Shown piece after piece: positions 1 to 10,143 of a stretch of 64,000 nt of DNA. Both the position numbers and the translations under genes were made by a program. Position 1 is the first letter of the stretch. The number at the start of each line of letters is the position of its first letter. The notes under the pieces are model-generated. The model did no database searches, was not told the origin of the DNA, and saw only the letters and a list, made by a program, of their open reading frames with translations. This DNA is from Colwellia demingiae (GTDB lineage: Bacteria > Pseudomonadota > Gammaproteobacteria > Enterobacterales > Alteromonadaceae): the NCBI RefSeq assembly GCF_007954275.1, contig NZ_VOLT01000006.1, positions 248,001-312,000 on the forward strand, read 5' to 3'.

Positions 1-251
1 TGGTCTTGACCAATAACGTATTCATCGAGGCTCTCACGGATCTCGATAGGAGAAGGCAATGCTTCTTTACTTTCTTTTGGCGAAATTTCAGAAATTTCTT
101 CGCGAATAATGTCATTACATAACTCTACACATTCATCACAAACAAAGACTGATGGTCCAGCAATTAATTTACGTACTTCATGTTGGCTTTTGCCACAAAA
201 TGAGCAGTAAAGTAATTTACCATTATCGCCACCACTTTTAATATCAGTCAT
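1..251 (-). CDS. clpX: ATP-dependent Clp protease ATP-binding subunit ClpX (N-terminal part only)
   Basis: ClpX is the AAA+ unfoldase that recognises substrates, including ssrA-tagged proteins, and feeds them to ClpP. Only the first 83 codons are in the window; the gene runs off the left edge. The visible part starts MTDIKSGG and contains the four-cysteine zinc-binding domain (CSFC near residues 16-19 and CDEC near 38-41), which binds substrates and the adaptor SspB. It then enters the start of the AAA+ region (LDEYVIGQD). The gene lies just downstream of clpP on the same strand, the usual clpP-clpX order. The spacer of 75 bp would allow co-transcription. Confidence 0.93.
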   Translation of the reverse strand, partial: MTDIKSGGDNGKLLYCSFCGKSQHEVRKLIAGPSVFVCDECVELCNDIIREEISEISPKESKEALPSPIEIRESLDEYVIGQD

Positions 252-326
252 GCCCTACCTCTAAACTTTTAATACCAATAAATCCATTTATTACTCAATC
301 TACACCGCTAAGTATACACCGAAATC

Positions 327-989
327 CTATTTATCGTTACGTTGTTCTAATATGGAGTCAACTAATCCATATTCAACTGCTGCTTCTGCACTTAAAAAAT
401 TATCTCTGTCTGTATCTTGAGAAACTTTATCCAATGTTTGACCTGTGTGTTCAGCCATTAATTTATTAAGTTTTTCTTTTATGAATAATATTTCTTTCGC
501 ATGAATTTCAAAATCTGACGCTTGCCCTTGGAAACCGCCTAAAGGTTGATGAATCATGACTCGAGCATTTGGTAAACAATAACGTTTACCTTTTTCACCA
601 CCTGACAATAAGAATGCGCCCATACTTGCCGCTTGGCCAATACACACAGTGCTAATGTTAGGTTTGATAAACTTCATGGTATCGTATATTGCCATACCCG
701 CAGTTACTGAACCGCCCGGTGAGTTTATGTATAAATATATATCTTTATCAGGGCTTTCAGATTCTAAGAATAATAACTGCGCTATGATAAGATTAGCCAT
801 ATGATCTTCAACTTGACCACAAAGGAAGATTACACGCTCTTTTAACAGCCTTGAGTATATATCATACGAACGCTCACCTTTAGCTGTTTGTTCAACAACC
901 ATAGGCACTAACGCGCTTTCAATACCTGTCGCACTGCTTTGTGATGAAACTTGAGATGATCTTTGTGATGTAATTTGAGAATTAAACAA
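327..989 (-). CDS. clpP: ATP-dependent Clp protease proteolytic subunit ClpP
   Basis: ClpP is the self-compartmentalised serine peptidase of the ClpXP/ClpAP proteases. The 220-residue protein has the full catalytic triad: Ser122 in GQAASMG, His147 in VMIHQP and Asp196 in DRDNF, with the same spacing as in E. coli. The Ser-rich first 25 residues stand where the cleaved propeptide is expected, before ALVPMV. The best start is a TTG codon at 989: a strong GGGAAGG ribosome-binding site lies about 7 bases upstream and no ATG lies upstream in frame. The next in-frame Met (residue 30) would remove the conserved ALVPM segment. The gene is between tig and clpX, in the standard order. Confidence 0.97.
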   Translation of the reverse strand: MFNSQITSQRSSQVSSQSSATGIESALVPMVVEQTAKGERSYDIYSRLLKERVIFLCGQVEDHMANLIIAQLLFLESESPDKDIYLYINSPGGSVTAGMAIYDTMKFIKPNISTVCIGQAASMGAFLLSGGEKGKRYCLPNARVMIHQPLGGFQGQASDFEIHAKEILFIKEKLNKLMAEHTGQTLDKVSQDTDRDNFLSAEAAVEYGLVDSILEQRNDK

Positions 990-1016
990 GAGTATACCTT
1001 CCCTTAATAAATAATA

Positions 1017-1044
1017 ATGGCCTGTATGTTGCCATACAAGCCAT
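1017..1044 (-). terminator. Hairpin between tig and clpP
   Basis: ATGGCCTGTATG pairs with CATACAAGCCAT across a 4-base loop, with one mismatch. It lies between the tig stop and the clpP start. On the minus strand it is followed by AT-rich sequence but not a clean U run, so it may be a weak terminator or a processing site that sets different levels of tig and clpPX. Confidence 0.5.
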
Positions 1045-1100
1045 TAAATTTAAGCGATTGCTTAGTTAGTTGTCAATGTAAAACTAATGAAAAGTAAGCT

Positions 1101-2408
1101 TTACTTAGCTTCTGGGTTCATTATTTCATTGAAACTAGCTTTTTTATCAGAAACTTTAGCTTTTTCAACTAAAAGCTCAACGGCTTGTTCTTCTAAAGCA
1201 ACATTTTGCATCTGCTGCATAAGCTCGTTGTTGTTAGCATAGTATTCGATAACTTCTTTAGGATCTTCATAAGCTGAAGCCGCAGAAGCAATAAGTTCAT
1301 TTACTTTAGTTTCATCAACTTTAAGTTCATTTACTTTAATCACTTCACCTAAAAGTAAACCGATTTTAACACGACGCTCTGCTTGCTCTGTAAACATTTC
1401 AGCAGGTAATTGTGGTAAGTTTTTAGGATCCATTTGGCCTTGGAAACGTTGCATAGCTTGTTGACGTAAAACATCAACTTCTTGCGTAACAAGTGCTGCA
1501 GGTAAATCAACTTCATGTCCAGCTAATAAGCCATCAATAACTTGCGTTTTAACTTTAGCTTTAACAGCTTGAGTTAATTCACGTGCCATATTTTTACTTA
1601 CTTCAACACGTAAAGCTTCAACACCACCTTCTTCAATGCCAAAAAGTTTTGCAAACTCTTCATCGATTTCAGGTAAAATTGCACCTTCAGTTTTATGAAT
1701 AACGATATCAAACTCAGCATCTTTACCTTTAAGATTTTCAGCATGATAATCTTCAGGGAAAGTAACTTTGATAGTTGCTTCATCACCGGCTTTCATACCA
1801 GTAACTTCTTTCTCAAAACCAGGGATCATACGACCAGCGCCTAGTTCAAGTTCAAAACCTTCAGCTTTACCACCTTCAAATTCTTCACCGTCTACACGAC
1901 CAGTGAAATCAAGTGTTAATTTATCGCCTGATTTAGTTTTGCGTTTGTTTTCTTTCCATGTTTGATGTTGCTTTTGTAGCGTAACAAACATTTCATCTAA
2001 ATCGGCATCAGTCACGTCAACTTGTGGACGTTCAATAGCGATTTTTTCTAAATCTTTTAATTCAACTACAGGGTACACTTCAAAAGTTGCTTCAAACTCT
2101 AATGCTTTACCATCTTCATTGCTTTTAGCAACAAATGAAGGACGGCCAGCTGGATTGATTTTTTCTGCAACAATAGCATCAACAAAGTTACGCTGCATGA
2201 TTTCACCAGCAACTTCTTGACGTACTGACTTGCCGAAGCGTTTTTGAACTACTGACGGTGGTACTTTACCTGGACGGAAACCGTTAATACGCTGTGTTTT
2301 ACTGATTTGACGAAGACGATTCTTTACTTCTACATCTACTTTTTCGGCCGGAACAGAAATAGTCAAACGACGTTCCAAACCTTGTGTAGTCTCAACTGAA
2401 ACTTGCAT
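1101..2408 (-). CDS. tig: Trigger factor, ribosome-associated chaperone and peptidyl-prolyl isomerase
   Basis: Trigger factor binds ribosomal protein L23 at the exit tunnel and shelters nascent chains. The 435-residue length is normal for the family. An N-terminal ribosome-binding domain carries the signature near residues 43-50 (NGFRPGKVP, close to the family GFRxGKxP motif). A central FKBP-like PPIase domain follows at about 150-245 ([20 protein letters not shown]), then a helical C-terminal chaperone domain. The start at 2408 has GAGG about 8 bases upstream. It is first in the tig-clpP-clpX series, the usual arrangement in gammaproteobacteria. Confidence 0.97.
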   Translation of the reverse strand: MQVSVETTQGLERRLTISVPAEKVDVEVKNRLRQISKTQRINGFRPGKVPPSVVQKRFGKSVRQEVAGEIMQRNFVDAIVAEKINPAGRPSFVAKSNEDGKALEFEATFEVYPVVELKDLEKIAIERPQVDVTDADLDEMFVTLQKQHQTWKENKRKTKSGDKLTLDFTGRVDGEEFEGGKAEGFELELGAGRMIPGFEKEVTGMKAGDEATIKVTFPEDYHAENLKGKDAEFDIVIHKTEGAILPEIDEEFAKLFGIEEGGVEALRVEVSKNMARELTQAVKAKVKTQVIDGLLAGHEVDLPAALVTQEVDVLRQQAMQRFQGQMDPKNLPQLPAEMFTEQAERRVKIGLLLGEVIKVNELKVDETKVNELIASAASAYEDPKEVIEYYANNNELMQQMQNVALEEQAVELLVEKAKVSDKKASFNEIMNPEAK

Positions 2409-2585
2409 TTAAATACCTCAAAAACTTAGCGTATTACGCTTTTACGCATCAATTAATAGTCAACACTTTTGATAAAACTTACCAAATTGGTGACAATATG
2501 ATGCCCTGTTACAAAAATTATGACGACGAATTATAGCGAGACAAAAAAAAAGTTGCAAGGTGTAAGTTTTAACCTATCAATAATT
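2409..2585. other. Upstream region of tig, no gene seen
   Basis: AT-rich spacer that should hold the tig promoter on the minus strand. I see no open reading frame and could not identify a convincing promoter pair. Confidence 0.4.
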
Positions 2586-2863
2586 TATACCTATCGGACT
2601 ATTTTATTGAGCACTTAGCGAGAATTAAAAGGTTTAGAGGTAGGCATTAATTGAAGAGAATAGTTATTCTATTGTCAAAATCAATAACGCCGCATGTAAG
2701 TCTTTACTTTTTATTAGGTACTCGTCTTTCGGAGGCCCATTAGCAAACGGATAACAACACAAAATGAAAGAAATATAGAATAACTATGTTTCATTCATTT
2801 TTCTTGTTTTAAGCTCGATAATGTAACTCTAAGCCGACCAATAAATCAATCCATTTGGTATTA
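2586..2863. repeat. MITE-like inverted-repeat element, degenerate
   Basis: The left end (TTATACC then CGGACTATTTTATTGA) and the reverse complement of the right end (TAATACC then TGGATTGATTTATTGG) match at about 18 of 26 positions, giving terminal inverted repeats about 278 bp apart. The interior segment around 2640-2695 (aggcattaattgaag, gaatagttattc, then caataacgccgc) resembles the interior of the element at 6347-6612. There is no transposase. The ends also resemble the short inverted repeat at 55550-55589. This looks like a non-autonomous dispersed repeat of the genome. Confidence 0.55.
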
Positions 2864-3044
2864 TTCATCATTCAGTTGCATTGACTAATATTTAAGTAAA
2901 TTAAGGTTTTAGTTGGTCGTGTGTTTTCAGATTGGTTTTATTTTTTATATTCATAGGGTGTTTATGCACGGAAACACTTCGCATATTAAACAAGATGCAA
3001 TAAATAATATTTTACAATGAAGGATTAGTCGCAAAAGAAGTATA

Positions 3045-3087
3045 AATTTACAGTGGATAATTTACAGTGGATAATTTAATTGTGGAT
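3045..3087. repeat. 14-bp direct repeat, two exact copies plus a degenerate third
   Basis: AATTTACAGTGGAT occurs at 3045-3058 and 3059-3072. A third, imperfect copy (AATTTAATTGTGGAT) follows to 3087. Confidence 0.85.
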
Positions 3088-3090
3088 AAA

Positions 3091-3122
3091 GATTATTAGA
3101 TTATTAGATTATTAGATTATTA
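3091..3122. repeat. 8-bp tandem repeat (GATTATTA), four copies
   Basis: Four perfect head-to-tail copies of GATTATTA lie just downstream of the tRNA operon. It is a potential slippage site in non-coding DNA. Confidence 0.9.
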
Positions 3123-3165
3123 ATAACTGAAGATTTCATGGAGTTGTAACTGATTGAAGAGAAAG

Positions 3166-3242
3166 TGGTCGGTGATGCAAGATTCGAACTTGCGACCCCT
3201 TGGACCCAAACCAAGTGCGCTACCAAGCTGCGCTAATCACCG
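3166..3242 (-). tRNA. tRNA-Pro (anticodon TGG), second copy
   Basis: A 77-nt cloverleaf with encoded CCA. Its acceptor stem is CGGTGAT/ATCACCG and the anticodon loop contains TTTGGGT, giving anticodon TGG. It is identical base for base to the tRNA at 3522-3598. It is last in the minus-strand order Pro-Arg-His-Pro. Confidence 0.96.
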
Positions 3243-3291
3243 ACATATTCTCTCAATATTTTATTAGTAGAAGATACTAATAAAGTAAAGA

Positions 3292-3368
3292 TGGGGTGGC
3301 TAAAGGGACTTGAACCCTCGACAACCGGAATCACAATCCGGGGCTCTACCAACTGAGCTATAGCCACC
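3292..3368 (-). tRNA. tRNA-His (anticodon GTG)
   Basis: A tRNA with encoded CCA and the anticodon-arm sequence CCGGATTGTGATTCCGG (anticodon GTG). The extra 5' G (G-1) paired with C73, the histidyl identity element, is visible, so the limits include it. Confidence 0.96.
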
Positions 3369-3400
3369 ATAACACTTTTTCATTTCCCCATACCTAAGTA

Positions 3401-3477
<77 letters not shown>

Positions 3478-3521
3478 GAATTTTCCTACAAAGCATATCC
3501 ACTTAAACTAAAAAATAAAAG

Positions 3522-3598
3522 TGGTCGGTGATGCAAGATTCGAACTTGCGACCCCTTGGACCCAAACCAAGTGCGCTACCAAGCTGCGCTAATCACCG
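3522..3598 (-). tRNA. tRNA-Pro (anticodon TGG), first copy
   Basis: Identical to the tRNA at 3166-3242, with encoded CCA. It is first in the tRNA operon and closest to the promoter at 3649-3677. Confidence 0.96.
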
Positions 3599-3648
3599 AT
3601 TTATGCTGTCTCAACTAACAGTAAACTGCCTCGTTTCAACGGATGCGG

Positions 3649-3677
3649 ATATTACCGAGTTGCTTAACTTCAGTCAA
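3649..3677 (-). promoter_or_regulatory. Sigma-70 promoter of the tRNA operon
   Basis: On the minus strand, TTGACT and TAATAT are separated by exactly 17 bases. They are followed by a GC-rich discriminator (CCGCATCCG), as is typical of stringently controlled stable-RNA promoters. It sits about 50 bp upstream of the first tRNA-Pro. Confidence 0.75.
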
Positions 3678-3909
3678 ACCTTTTTTTTAAATAAATAACT
3701 GTTCGGTCATTTTTAACACAAGTAGCTGCATTCTTCTTCTAGTGATAGTGATGTCTGTAGTTTATTTAAACAAACCAAGTTTTATTACTATTTTATCTAT
3801 ATAAAAAAGCATTTACCCTTTAAATAAAGTAAACCTACAATACGAGTGTCGTTTATGGCAAAATAGCGGTGTTTTTTTATCACTTAAAACCAAGGTCAGC
3901 AGTAGAGTT

Positions 3910-4764
3910 ATGAGAGCATCATTGATCGATGGCAAAGCAATTGCCAAAAAGCTTAGAGATTCAGTTAAAGAAGAAGTTGATTTACGTATTAGTAATGGCC
4001 AAAGAGTACCTGGCTTAGCCGTTATTTTAGTGGGTTGCGATCCTGCCTCTCAAGTATATGTCGGGAGTAAACGTAAAGCATGTGAAGAAGTTGGCTTTAT
4101 TTCTCGCTCTTATGATTTACCACACACTACTTCTGAGCAAGAGCTTTTGACTTTGGTAAGTGAATTAAATAACGATGACTCTATAGACGGTATTTTAGTG
4201 CAGCTGCCTTTACCAAAAAATTTAAATGCTGATTTAATTATTGAGCACATTAACCCACTTAAAGATGTTGACGGTTTTCATCCATCTAATGTTGGTAAGT
4301 TGGTGTTAAGACAGCCAGGTTTAAGACCTTGTACACCCAAGGGCATTGTTACATTAATTAAATCAACCGGTATAGATCCTAAAGGCTTAGATGCACTTGT
4401 TATTGGTGCCTCAAATATTGTTGGTCGACCTATGGGTTTAGAGCTATTACTTGCCAAGTGCACTGTAACGACAACGCATCGCTTTACTAAAGACTTAGAA
4501 GGTAAAGTGCGAAATGCTGACCTGATTGTGGTAGCCGTTGGCAAGCCTGGTTTTATTCCGGGTGAATGGATTAAAGAAGGCGCTATAGTTATTGATGTAG
4601 GCATTAACCGTTTAGACAATGGGAAATTAGTTGGTGATGTAGACTTTGGTGCAGCTAAAGAAAGAGCTTCATTTATCACTCCTGTACCTGGAGGTGTTGG
4701 TCCAATGACAGTAGCAAGTCTAATTGAAAATACGCTAATTGCTTGTCAGCAATCATCTAAATAA
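3910..4764 (+). CDS. folD: Bifunctional methylenetetrahydrofolate dehydrogenase / methenyltetrahydrofolate cyclohydrolase
   Basis: FolD interconverts 5,10-methylene-THF, methenyl-THF and 10-formyl-THF using NADP, supplying one-carbon units for purines and formyl-Met. The length (284 residues) is standard. Visible signatures are the catalytic Lys in [11 protein letters not shown] (near 53-63), the substrate loop VQLPLPKNL (near 97), [10 protein letters not shown] (near 117) and the Rossmann segment [13 protein letters not shown] (near 164). The C-terminal [12 protein letters not shown] motif is also complete. It stands alone and converges on cysS, with a shared terminator between them. Confidence 0.97.
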   Translation: MRASLIDGKAIAKKLRDSVKEEVDLRISNGQRVPGLAVILVGCDPASQVYVGSKRKACEEVGFISRSYDLPHTTSEQELLTLVSELNNDDSIDGILVQLPLPKNLNADLIIEHINPLKDVDGFHPSNVGKLVLRQPGLRPCTPKGIVTLIKSTGIDPKGLDALVIGASNIVGRPMGLELLLAKCTVTTTHRFTKDLEGKVRNADLIVVAVGKPGFIPGEWIKEGAIVIDVGINRLDNGKLVGDVDFGAAKERASFITPVPGGVGPMTVASLIENTLIACQQSSK

Positions 4765-4805
4765 TAGCGCCATTAAAAATTTAAAGCTTAATCAAATTTA
4801 AAGCT

Positions 4806-4842
4806 AAAAAAAGGGTGAGCACTTAGTGCTCACCCTTTTTTG
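4806..4842. terminator. Bidirectional intrinsic terminator between folD and cysS
   Basis: The perfect stem GGGTGAGCAC/GTGCTCACCC with a 3-base loop is flanked by A and T runs on the two sides, so it can work on both strands. Confidence 0.92.
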
Positions 4843-4880
4843 TTATTAACATGTCTTTTTAAAAGTACTTAAATCATGCT

Positions 4881-6290
4881 TTAAGCTTTACGCCACGTAG
4901 TTTTACCCGCACTATCTTCTAAAACAATGTTCATGGCATTAAGCTTGTCACGAGCATCGTCTGCCATAGCCCAATCTTTATCAATACGTGCTTGATTACG
5001 TTGTACAATAAGTGCTTCAATTATTGCAACTTCATCATTATCATTATCGCCTTGTAAGAACGCGGCAGGGTCAAGTTGTAATAAACCAACAATCTTCCCC
5101 AGAGCGACTAATGTTGAGGCTAAATCAATCGCTAAGGCATTGTTACTTGCGGCCTTAGCCACATTCAACTCTTTCGACATTTCAAATAGTACGGCCAATG
5201 CTTGTGGCGTATTAAAGTCATCATCCATTGCTTGGCAAAATTGTTTAACAAAGCTTGAGTCTTTATTGATGACATAATCACTTTCGATATTCACATCACG
5301 AAGTGAAGTATAAATACGCTCTACAGATGCTCTCGCTTGCGTTAAGTTATCAGTAGAATAATTTAACTGACTACGATAGTGACCTGTTGTTAAGAAGAAC
5401 CTTACTGTTTCAGCATCATACTGCGCTAATACATCACGTATAGTAAAAAAATTACCTAATGATTTAGACATTTTTTCTTGATCGACTTGCACCATACCTG
5501 TGTGCATCCAGTAATTAACATAAGGAGTATTAAGGGCACAGCAGCTTTGCGCTATTTCATTTTCATGATGAGGAAAAGTTAAGTCAGAGCCACCACCGTG
5601 AATGTCAAAATGATGACCTAGCTCTTTAGCATTCATGGCTGAACATTCAATATGCCAACCCGGACGACCTTCTCCCCAAGGAGATGACCAACTTGGTTCA
5701 CCCGGTTTCGCTGATTTCCACAGTACAAAATCAAGCGGATTATTTTTATTCTGATCAACTTCAACGCGTGAACCTGATTGTAATTGTTCTAGATTTTGCC
5801 CACTAAGCTTACCGTAATCATTGTAGCTAGAAACATCAAACAATACATCACCCTGCCCTGTAGACGCTGCGTTAGCACCCGCTACATAGGCATGTTCCTT
5901 AGCCACTAAGGTTTCAATCATCGCGATGATTTCATTCATATGCGTGGTGACTCTCGGCTCTAAGTCGGGCCTAGCCATATTAAGTGCATCAAAGTCTTGA
6001 TGCATTGCGGCAATTGTTCGCTCAGTTAACGCTTCAGTCGTTTCATTATTTTCATTGGCTCTGTTGATTATTTTATCTTCAACATCGGTGATGTTACGGA
6101 CATAATTAACATCATAGCCAGAAAATCGTAGGTAACGAGCAATATTATCGAAGCTAATATAGGTGCGACCGTGACCTATATGGCATAAGTCATAAACTGT
6201 GCAACCACAAACATATAAGCCTACTTTACCTGCATTAATTGGTGTAAAGGTTTCTTTTTGACGACTTAACGTGTTGTAAATCTGCAACAT
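4881..6290 (-). CDS. cysS: Cysteinyl-tRNA synthetase
   Basis: This class I aminoacyl-tRNA synthetase charges tRNA-Cys. The 469-residue protein has the HIGH motif (CHIGHG, residues 36-41), the KMSKS motif near residue 276 and the zinc ligands expected of the family: Cys28 (YVCGC), Cys in WHIECSAM, and the His/Glu of HHENE. The C-terminal anticodon domain is complete. It is a single-gene unit with a terminator at 4806-4842. Its upstream region contains a dispersed inverted-repeat element (6347-6612). Confidence 0.97.
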   Translation of the reverse strand: MLQIYNTLSRQKETFTPINAGKVGLYVCGCTVYDLCHIGHGRTYISFDNIARYLRFSGYDVNYVRNITDVEDKIINRANENNETTEALTERTIAAMHQDFDALNMARPDLEPRVTTHMNEIIAMIETLVAKEHAYVAGANAASTGQGDVLFDVSSYNDYGKLSGQNLEQLQSGSRVEVDQNKNNPLDFVLWKSAKPGEPSWSSPWGEGRPGWHIECSAMNAKELGHHFDIHGGGSDLTFPHHENEIAQSCCALNTPYVNYWMHTGMVQVDQEKMSKSLGNFFTIRDVLAQYDAETVRFFLTTGHYRSQLNYSTDNLTQARASVERIYTSLRDVNIESDYVINKDSSFVKQFCQAMDDDFNTPQALAVLFEMSKELNVAKAASNNALAIDLASTLVALGKIVGLLQLDPAAFLQGDNDNDEVAIIEALIVQRNQARIDKDWAMADDARDKLNAMNIVLEDSAGKTTWRKA

Positions 6291-6346
6291 GATATTTTAT
6301 GACTCCTACTGAGTAGTTTTTATTGAATAGTTTCGGTTGAATAAGG

Positions 6347-6612
6347 TTATACCCGTTCCACTTCAAAATACGGATTCAGTGGTAATTTAAAATACTTTAG
6401 GCAAGGCATTCATTGTAAAGAATGGTTATTCCCTTCTTAAAATGAATAACACAGCTTAAAGTTTTTTAAAAACCACCCGAAGGGGAACACAGCGCAACAT
6501 CACTTCGTTGTTGCACCAATTTGTAAGGGAATGCCATGACTTCATTGGTGCGCCTATAAGTGAAATTCCTCTGTGATCCTGAATTTTTATCTTGAAGTAG
6601 AGCGGGTATTAA
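6347..6612. repeat. MITE-like element with terminal inverted repeats
   Basis: The left end (TTATACCCGTTCCACTTCAA) and the reverse complement of the right end (AATACCCGCTCTACTTCAAG) match at most positions over about 20 bases, bounding about 265 bp with no coding capacity. The interior holds a second inverted segment (caacatcacttcgttgttg) and shares the 'aggcatt ... gaatggttattccctt ... gaataac' core with the element at 2586-2863. It fills most of the cysS-ppiB spacer, between two divergent start regions. Confidence 0.7.
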
Positions 6613-6716
6613 TTGTACCTGAACAAATCTAAAGGATCATCAATACTAATGCACTTTATAGTAAGTTAGCGTACAATTATGCCAATTAATTTATAAGAAC
6701 TTAAGTAGAGACAATT

Positions 6717-7208
6717 ATGATCACACTAAAAACCAGTCTTGGCGATATTAAAATCGAATTAGACTTCGAAAACGCTCCTGTTACTGCGAAAAATTTCCAG
6801 CAATATGTAGAAGAAGGACATTACAATGGCACCATCTTTCATCGCGTAATTAAAGGTTTTATGGCACAAGGTGGTGGTTTCGCTCCGGGTTTAGAAGAAA
6901 AAGAAACTCGCGCAAGCATTAAGAATGAAGCAAACAATGGTTTAAGTAACAAACTAGGTTCTTTAGCAATGGCACGAACTCAAGAGCCACATTCAGCTTC
7001 TGCGCAGTTCTTCATTAATCTAACTGATAATAACTTCTTAGATTTCAGCAGTGAGTCTATGCAAGGTTGGGGTTATTGTGTTTTTGGTAACGTAGTTGAA
7101 GGTATGGATATTGTCGACAAAATGGCTTTAGTTGAAACTGGCAACATGTATGGTCATGGTGACGTTCCAAAAGACGACATTTTGATTGAATCTGCGATTG
7201 TTGAATAA
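6717..7208 (+). CDS. ppiB: Cytoplasmic peptidyl-prolyl cis-trans isomerase B (cyclophilin)
   Basis: This single-domain cyclophilin of 163 residues has no signal peptide, so it belongs to the cytoplasmic PpiB class rather than the periplasmic PpiA class. The family core is visible: [13 protein letters not shown] (residues 41-53, with the catalytic Arg), [18 protein letters not shown] (near 83-100) and WGYCVFG. The lpxH start follows 14 bp after its stop, so the two are probably co-transcribed, as in many gammaproteobacteria where ppiB and lpxH are neighbours. Confidence 0.96.
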   Translation: MITLKTSLGDIKIELDFENAPVTAKNFQQYVEEGHYNGTIFHRVIKGFMAQGGGFAPGLEEKETRASIKNEANNGLSNKLGSLAMARTQEPHSASAQFFINLTDNNFLDFSSESMQGWGYCVFGNVVEGMDIVDKMALVETGNMYGHGDVPKDDILIESAIVE

Positions 7209-7222
7209 CCTAGCAGCCTGTA

Positions 7223-7969
7223 ATGATTGAAGATAATAAATCAGCAATAACTTATTTTATTGCTGATTTGCACCTTAGCGAAAACAGGCCTGACATCAGC
7301 GCCTGTTTTTTACGATTTTTAGAAAGTGATGCTATAGAAGCTGAAAAGCTTTATATCCTAGGCGACTTATTTGAAGCCTGGGTTGGTGATGATGATGATA
7401 GCCCATTTCTTAAAACTATCGCTGATGCACTCACTAAGCTAAGCCAATCAGGGACAATAATTTATTACATTCACGGTAATAGAGATTTTCTAATTGGTAA
7501 GCGTTATGCGAAACAAGCAAGTATGCTGCTTCTCCCAGAAGTGGATACTATCGATCTTTATGGTCGACATGTAGTCATTATGCATGGTGATACCTTATGT
7601 ACTCGCGATGTCGACTATCAAGTGTTTAGAAAAAAGTCTCGTTCTTGGTGGTGGCAAGCAGCGATTAAAAGTCTACCGTTATTTATACGTAAAAAAATAG
7701 CCGCTGACTATAGAAAGAAAAGTGCTACTGCTACTGCAACAAAGTCACAAGAAATCATGGACGTTACCGAAAGCGAGGTGATTGTATGTCTGCAAAAATA
7801 TCAAAGCCAATTGTTAATTCATGGTCATACACACAGACCTGCTATCCATGAGATTTCTGCAAATGGTGAGAGTGCTAAACGTATCGTCTTGGGCGATTGG
7901 TATGAGCAAGGTGCTTGGCTAAAAGTAACAGCTAATTCTATTGAGTTACTAAACCAATCTTTAACCTAA
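7223..7969 (+). CDS. lpxH: UDP-2,3-diacylglucosamine diphosphatase (lipid A biosynthesis)
   Basis: LpxH hydrolyses UDP-2,3-diacylglucosamine to lipid X and UMP at the inner membrane surface, the fourth step of lipid A synthesis. The calcineurin-like metal-binding motifs are all present: DLH (Asp15, His17), GDLFEAW (Asp48), GNRDF (Asn86), MHGD and the C-terminal HGHTHRP. The length of 248 residues is typical. It follows ppiB by 14 bp. Its 3' side converges with miaE. Confidence 0.96.
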   Translation: MIEDNKSAITYFIADLHLSENRPDISACFLRFLESDAIEAEKLYILGDLFEAWVGDDDDSPFLKTIADALTKLSQSGTIIYYIHGNRDFLIGKRYAKQASMLLLPEVDTIDLYGRHVVIMHGDTLCTRDVDYQVFRKKSRSWWWQAAIKSLPLFIRKKIAADYRKKSATATATKSQEIMDVTESEVIVCLQKYQSQLLIHGHTHRPAIHEISANGESAKRIVLGDWYEQGAWLKVTANSIELLNQSLT

Positions 7970-8010
7970 TATATTTTTGTATGCCTAACAATTATTTACT
8001 ATCTCGAATA

Positions 8011-8036
8011 TAACGGACAACATAAGTTGCCCGTTA
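8011..8036. terminator. Hairpin between convergent lpxH and miaE
   Basis: TAACGGACAAC and GTTGCCCGTTA pair with one mismatch over a 4-base loop. There is no strong U run, so termination is likely but not certain. Confidence 0.5.
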
Positions 8037-8071
8037 CTATTAAAAACAGCAATTAAAGCAATTTCAATAAA

Positions 8072-8848
8072 TTAAACTGGCGTTCCAGAGTGAAATTTGA
8101 AATCTTCATCTGGTGATAAGATTAATTCAGCTTCTACCTTGGCAAAGTAAGCTACCCGCTCACTAATATCCTTCCCCGAAACTTGTCCAGCTAGTGTCAA
8201 GTAATCCTGATAATGGCGAGCCTCTGAGCGCAGTAGAGACACATAAAATTTATTCAAATCATCATCTAAATGTGGTGCCAACTTAGCAAAACGCTCACAC
8301 GAACGCGCCTCAATGTAAGCACCAATAATTAACTTATCAACTAATGCATCAGGTTCAAAAGTTTTAACATGCTTTAGCATACCCTTGGCGTAACGACCCG
8401 CAGTGATCCCATCAAAAGGAATATCTCGCTTTACCATAATTTCTAGTACTTGATAAAAGTGATGTAACTCCTCTTTTATCAAGAGTACCATTTTATCAAT
8501 AAGATCTTGGCTATAAGGCGACTTACCTTGAGCATTACTACTTTTAGGTAAAATAGCTTTAGAGAGGTTATTTTTATTAGCAAGTGATGCTAAATCGCCT
8601 CGCTTTCGATATAAGAAATCCTCATAAGGTTCAAACCATTCAAGTAATACCTTACTACTGTCTTTATCTACGGCATATTTTCGAATGAGGTACATCGCAG
8701 TTTGTCCAGCTTTAAGTTCGCAGGCTAAATGGTCTCGCAAAATTATCGGTAAGTTTTCTTTTTTCTTGGCTTCATTTACCCACGCATCAGGCGTTTCGCA
8801 GGATAAAAATTTCAATATAGGTTCGAGTAATTTTTCGGCTTCTGTCAT
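8072..8848 (-). CDS. miaE: tRNA-(ms2io6A37) hydroxylase MiaE
   Basis: MiaE is an O2-dependent di-iron enzyme that hydroxylates the isopentenyl group of ms2i6A37 in tRNAs reading UNN codons. The 258-residue protein is helical, with ferritin-like metal ligands in repeated positions: E in ACELKAG, EELHHFYQ (Glu plus His two turns on), E in EARSCERF and EARHYQDY. No signal peptide is visible. It stands alone, convergent with lpxH. The call rests on the helical di-iron pattern and overall similarity to MiaE as I remember it. Confidence 0.85.
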   Translation of the reverse strand: MTEAEKLLEPILKFLSCETPDAWVNEAKKKENLPIILRDHLACELKAGQTAMYLIRKYAVDKDSSKVLLEWFEPYEDFLYRKRGDLASLANKNNLSKAILPKSSNAQGKSPYSQDLIDKMVLLIKEELHHFYQVLEIMVKRDIPFDGITAGRYAKGMLKHVKTFEPDALVDKLIIGAYIEARSCERFAKLAPHLDDDLNKFYVSLLRSEARHYQDYLTLAGQVSGKDISERVAYFAKVEAELILSPDEDFKFHSGTPV

Positions 8849-8980
8849 CTGTATATCTCAGTACTAAATAGCTAATAAATTCTTTTAAGTGAATTTTAAT
8901 GTAAATTATTACGCTATTTTAAAAGTCTATTTCTTGAGATACTAGCATAATCTGTTTTTTACCCTACATAGATCAAATTT

Positions 8981-9286
8981 ATGCCTTCTATAATAAAAAA
9001 AACGCTCACAAGTAAAAATGCAGCCCAAAAACTTGTTAAAAAACACGATAAGCTAGTGCATAGTGAAAACATGGCAGTGACTTCTCATGTTCAACGAGAA
9101 TGTGATGATTGGATAATTAATACCCTAATGCTTGATAACCTCGACGTCCCCTTTAAATACAAACGTAAGAAGCTTTACCAAGGTTTACAAGGGCAAAGAG
9201 TGAACCTTACTTATTATCCTGACACTGAAACGGTTGCCGGCTTTAGTATTGAAGTTATGTCAGTTGTACGAATCAAAGTCAGTTAG
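8981..9286 (+). CDS. Small conserved hypothetical protein
   Basis: A basic 101-residue protein that I do not recognise. It has no membrane segment or signal peptide. It starts with a Lys-rich segment (IIKKTLTSKN, LVKKHDK). A central part HVQRECDDWIINTLMLDNLDVPFKYKR and a C-terminal strand-rich part follow. The start ATG has only a weak ribosome-binding site. The codon use resembles its neighbours, so it is probably a real lineage gene. It is divergent from miaE (132 bp apart), which leaves room for both promoters. Confidence 0.65.
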   Translation: MPSIIKKTLTSKNAAQKLVKKHDKLVHSENMAVTSHVQRECDDWIINTLMLDNLDVPFKYKRKKLYQGLQGQRVNLTYYPDTETVAGFSIEVMSVVRIKVS

Positions 9287-9501
9287 GATCACAAAAATAA
9301 ATAGGTTCCTTATCGCATAAACTTATTAAAAACACTTTCTATAGAGCTTTATTGTTTATTTTTCCACCAACACTTGACGAATCACCTTATATCTCGCATA
9401 AATAAGGGTGTAATAATAAGAGTACTAATGACTTAATCATTTATTGTTGTTGTTTTAGACTAAAAGTACTTTCCGAATACTAACGTGCGAGAGGATTGAT
9501 T

Positions 9502-10101
9502 ATGATACTAAATCACATATGGGGGCTATACGCTCACCCTAAAGAAGAATGGCATGTTATTGAAAAGCGCCATGAAAGTTTAAGTTATAGTTTGATGCAC
9601 ATTTTGACCATAGCGCTCATTCCGACAATATGTTCTTACTATGCAGCTGCCCATATTGGCTGGACAATTGGTGTAGGCAACCCAATTAAAATAAGTGTAG
9701 AAAGTGCACAAATAATGGCTGTTAGCATGTATTTTGCTTTGATTTTTGGCGTATTCGCCTTAGCTTATTTGATTCAGTGGATGGCAAAAACATTTGACTC
9801 AAAACCTGACTTTGTTCAAGCACTTGAGCTTGCTGCATATACTGCAACACCATTACTTATGGTTGGCATTACCGCATTATTTCCAGTCTTATGGTTTGTT
9901 GCTTTAGCAGGTATTGCTGCGGTAGCTTACTCTATCTATCTTTTATATTCAGGTGTCCCTATTATGATGAATATCCCTGAAGAAAAAGGCTTTATCTACT
10001 CAAGTTCAGTGGTGACATGCGGATTAGTATTGTTAGTTGGCTTAATGGCATTTACCGCCGTAATGTGGACTATGGGCTTTGGTCCTGAGTTTGTTGCTTA
10101 G
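9502..10101 (+). CDS. Yip1-family inner membrane protein (YohC-like)
   Basis: A roughly 200-residue integral membrane protein with a short cytoplasmic start (HIWGLYAHPKEEWHVIEK) and five hydrophobic segments. This is the pattern of the bacterial Yip1/YohC family, whose function is unknown. I place the start at ATG 9502: GAGAGG lies 8 bases upstream, whereas the in-frame TTG at 9496 overlaps the spacer. It stands alone and is closed by a strong terminator. Confidence 0.85.
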   Translation: MILNHIWGLYAHPKEEWHVIEKRHESLSYSLMHILTIALIPTICSYYAAAHIGWTIGVGNPIKISVESAQIMAVSMYFALIFGVFALAYLIQWMAKTFDSKPDFVQALELAAYTATPLLMVGITALFPVLWFVALAGIAAVAYSIYLLYSGVPIMMNIPEEKGFIYSSSVVTCGLVLLVGLMAFTAVMWTMGFGPEFVA

Positions 10102-10143
10102 TTCACCTAAATACATAACGACTGAATAAATTTATAGTAAAAT

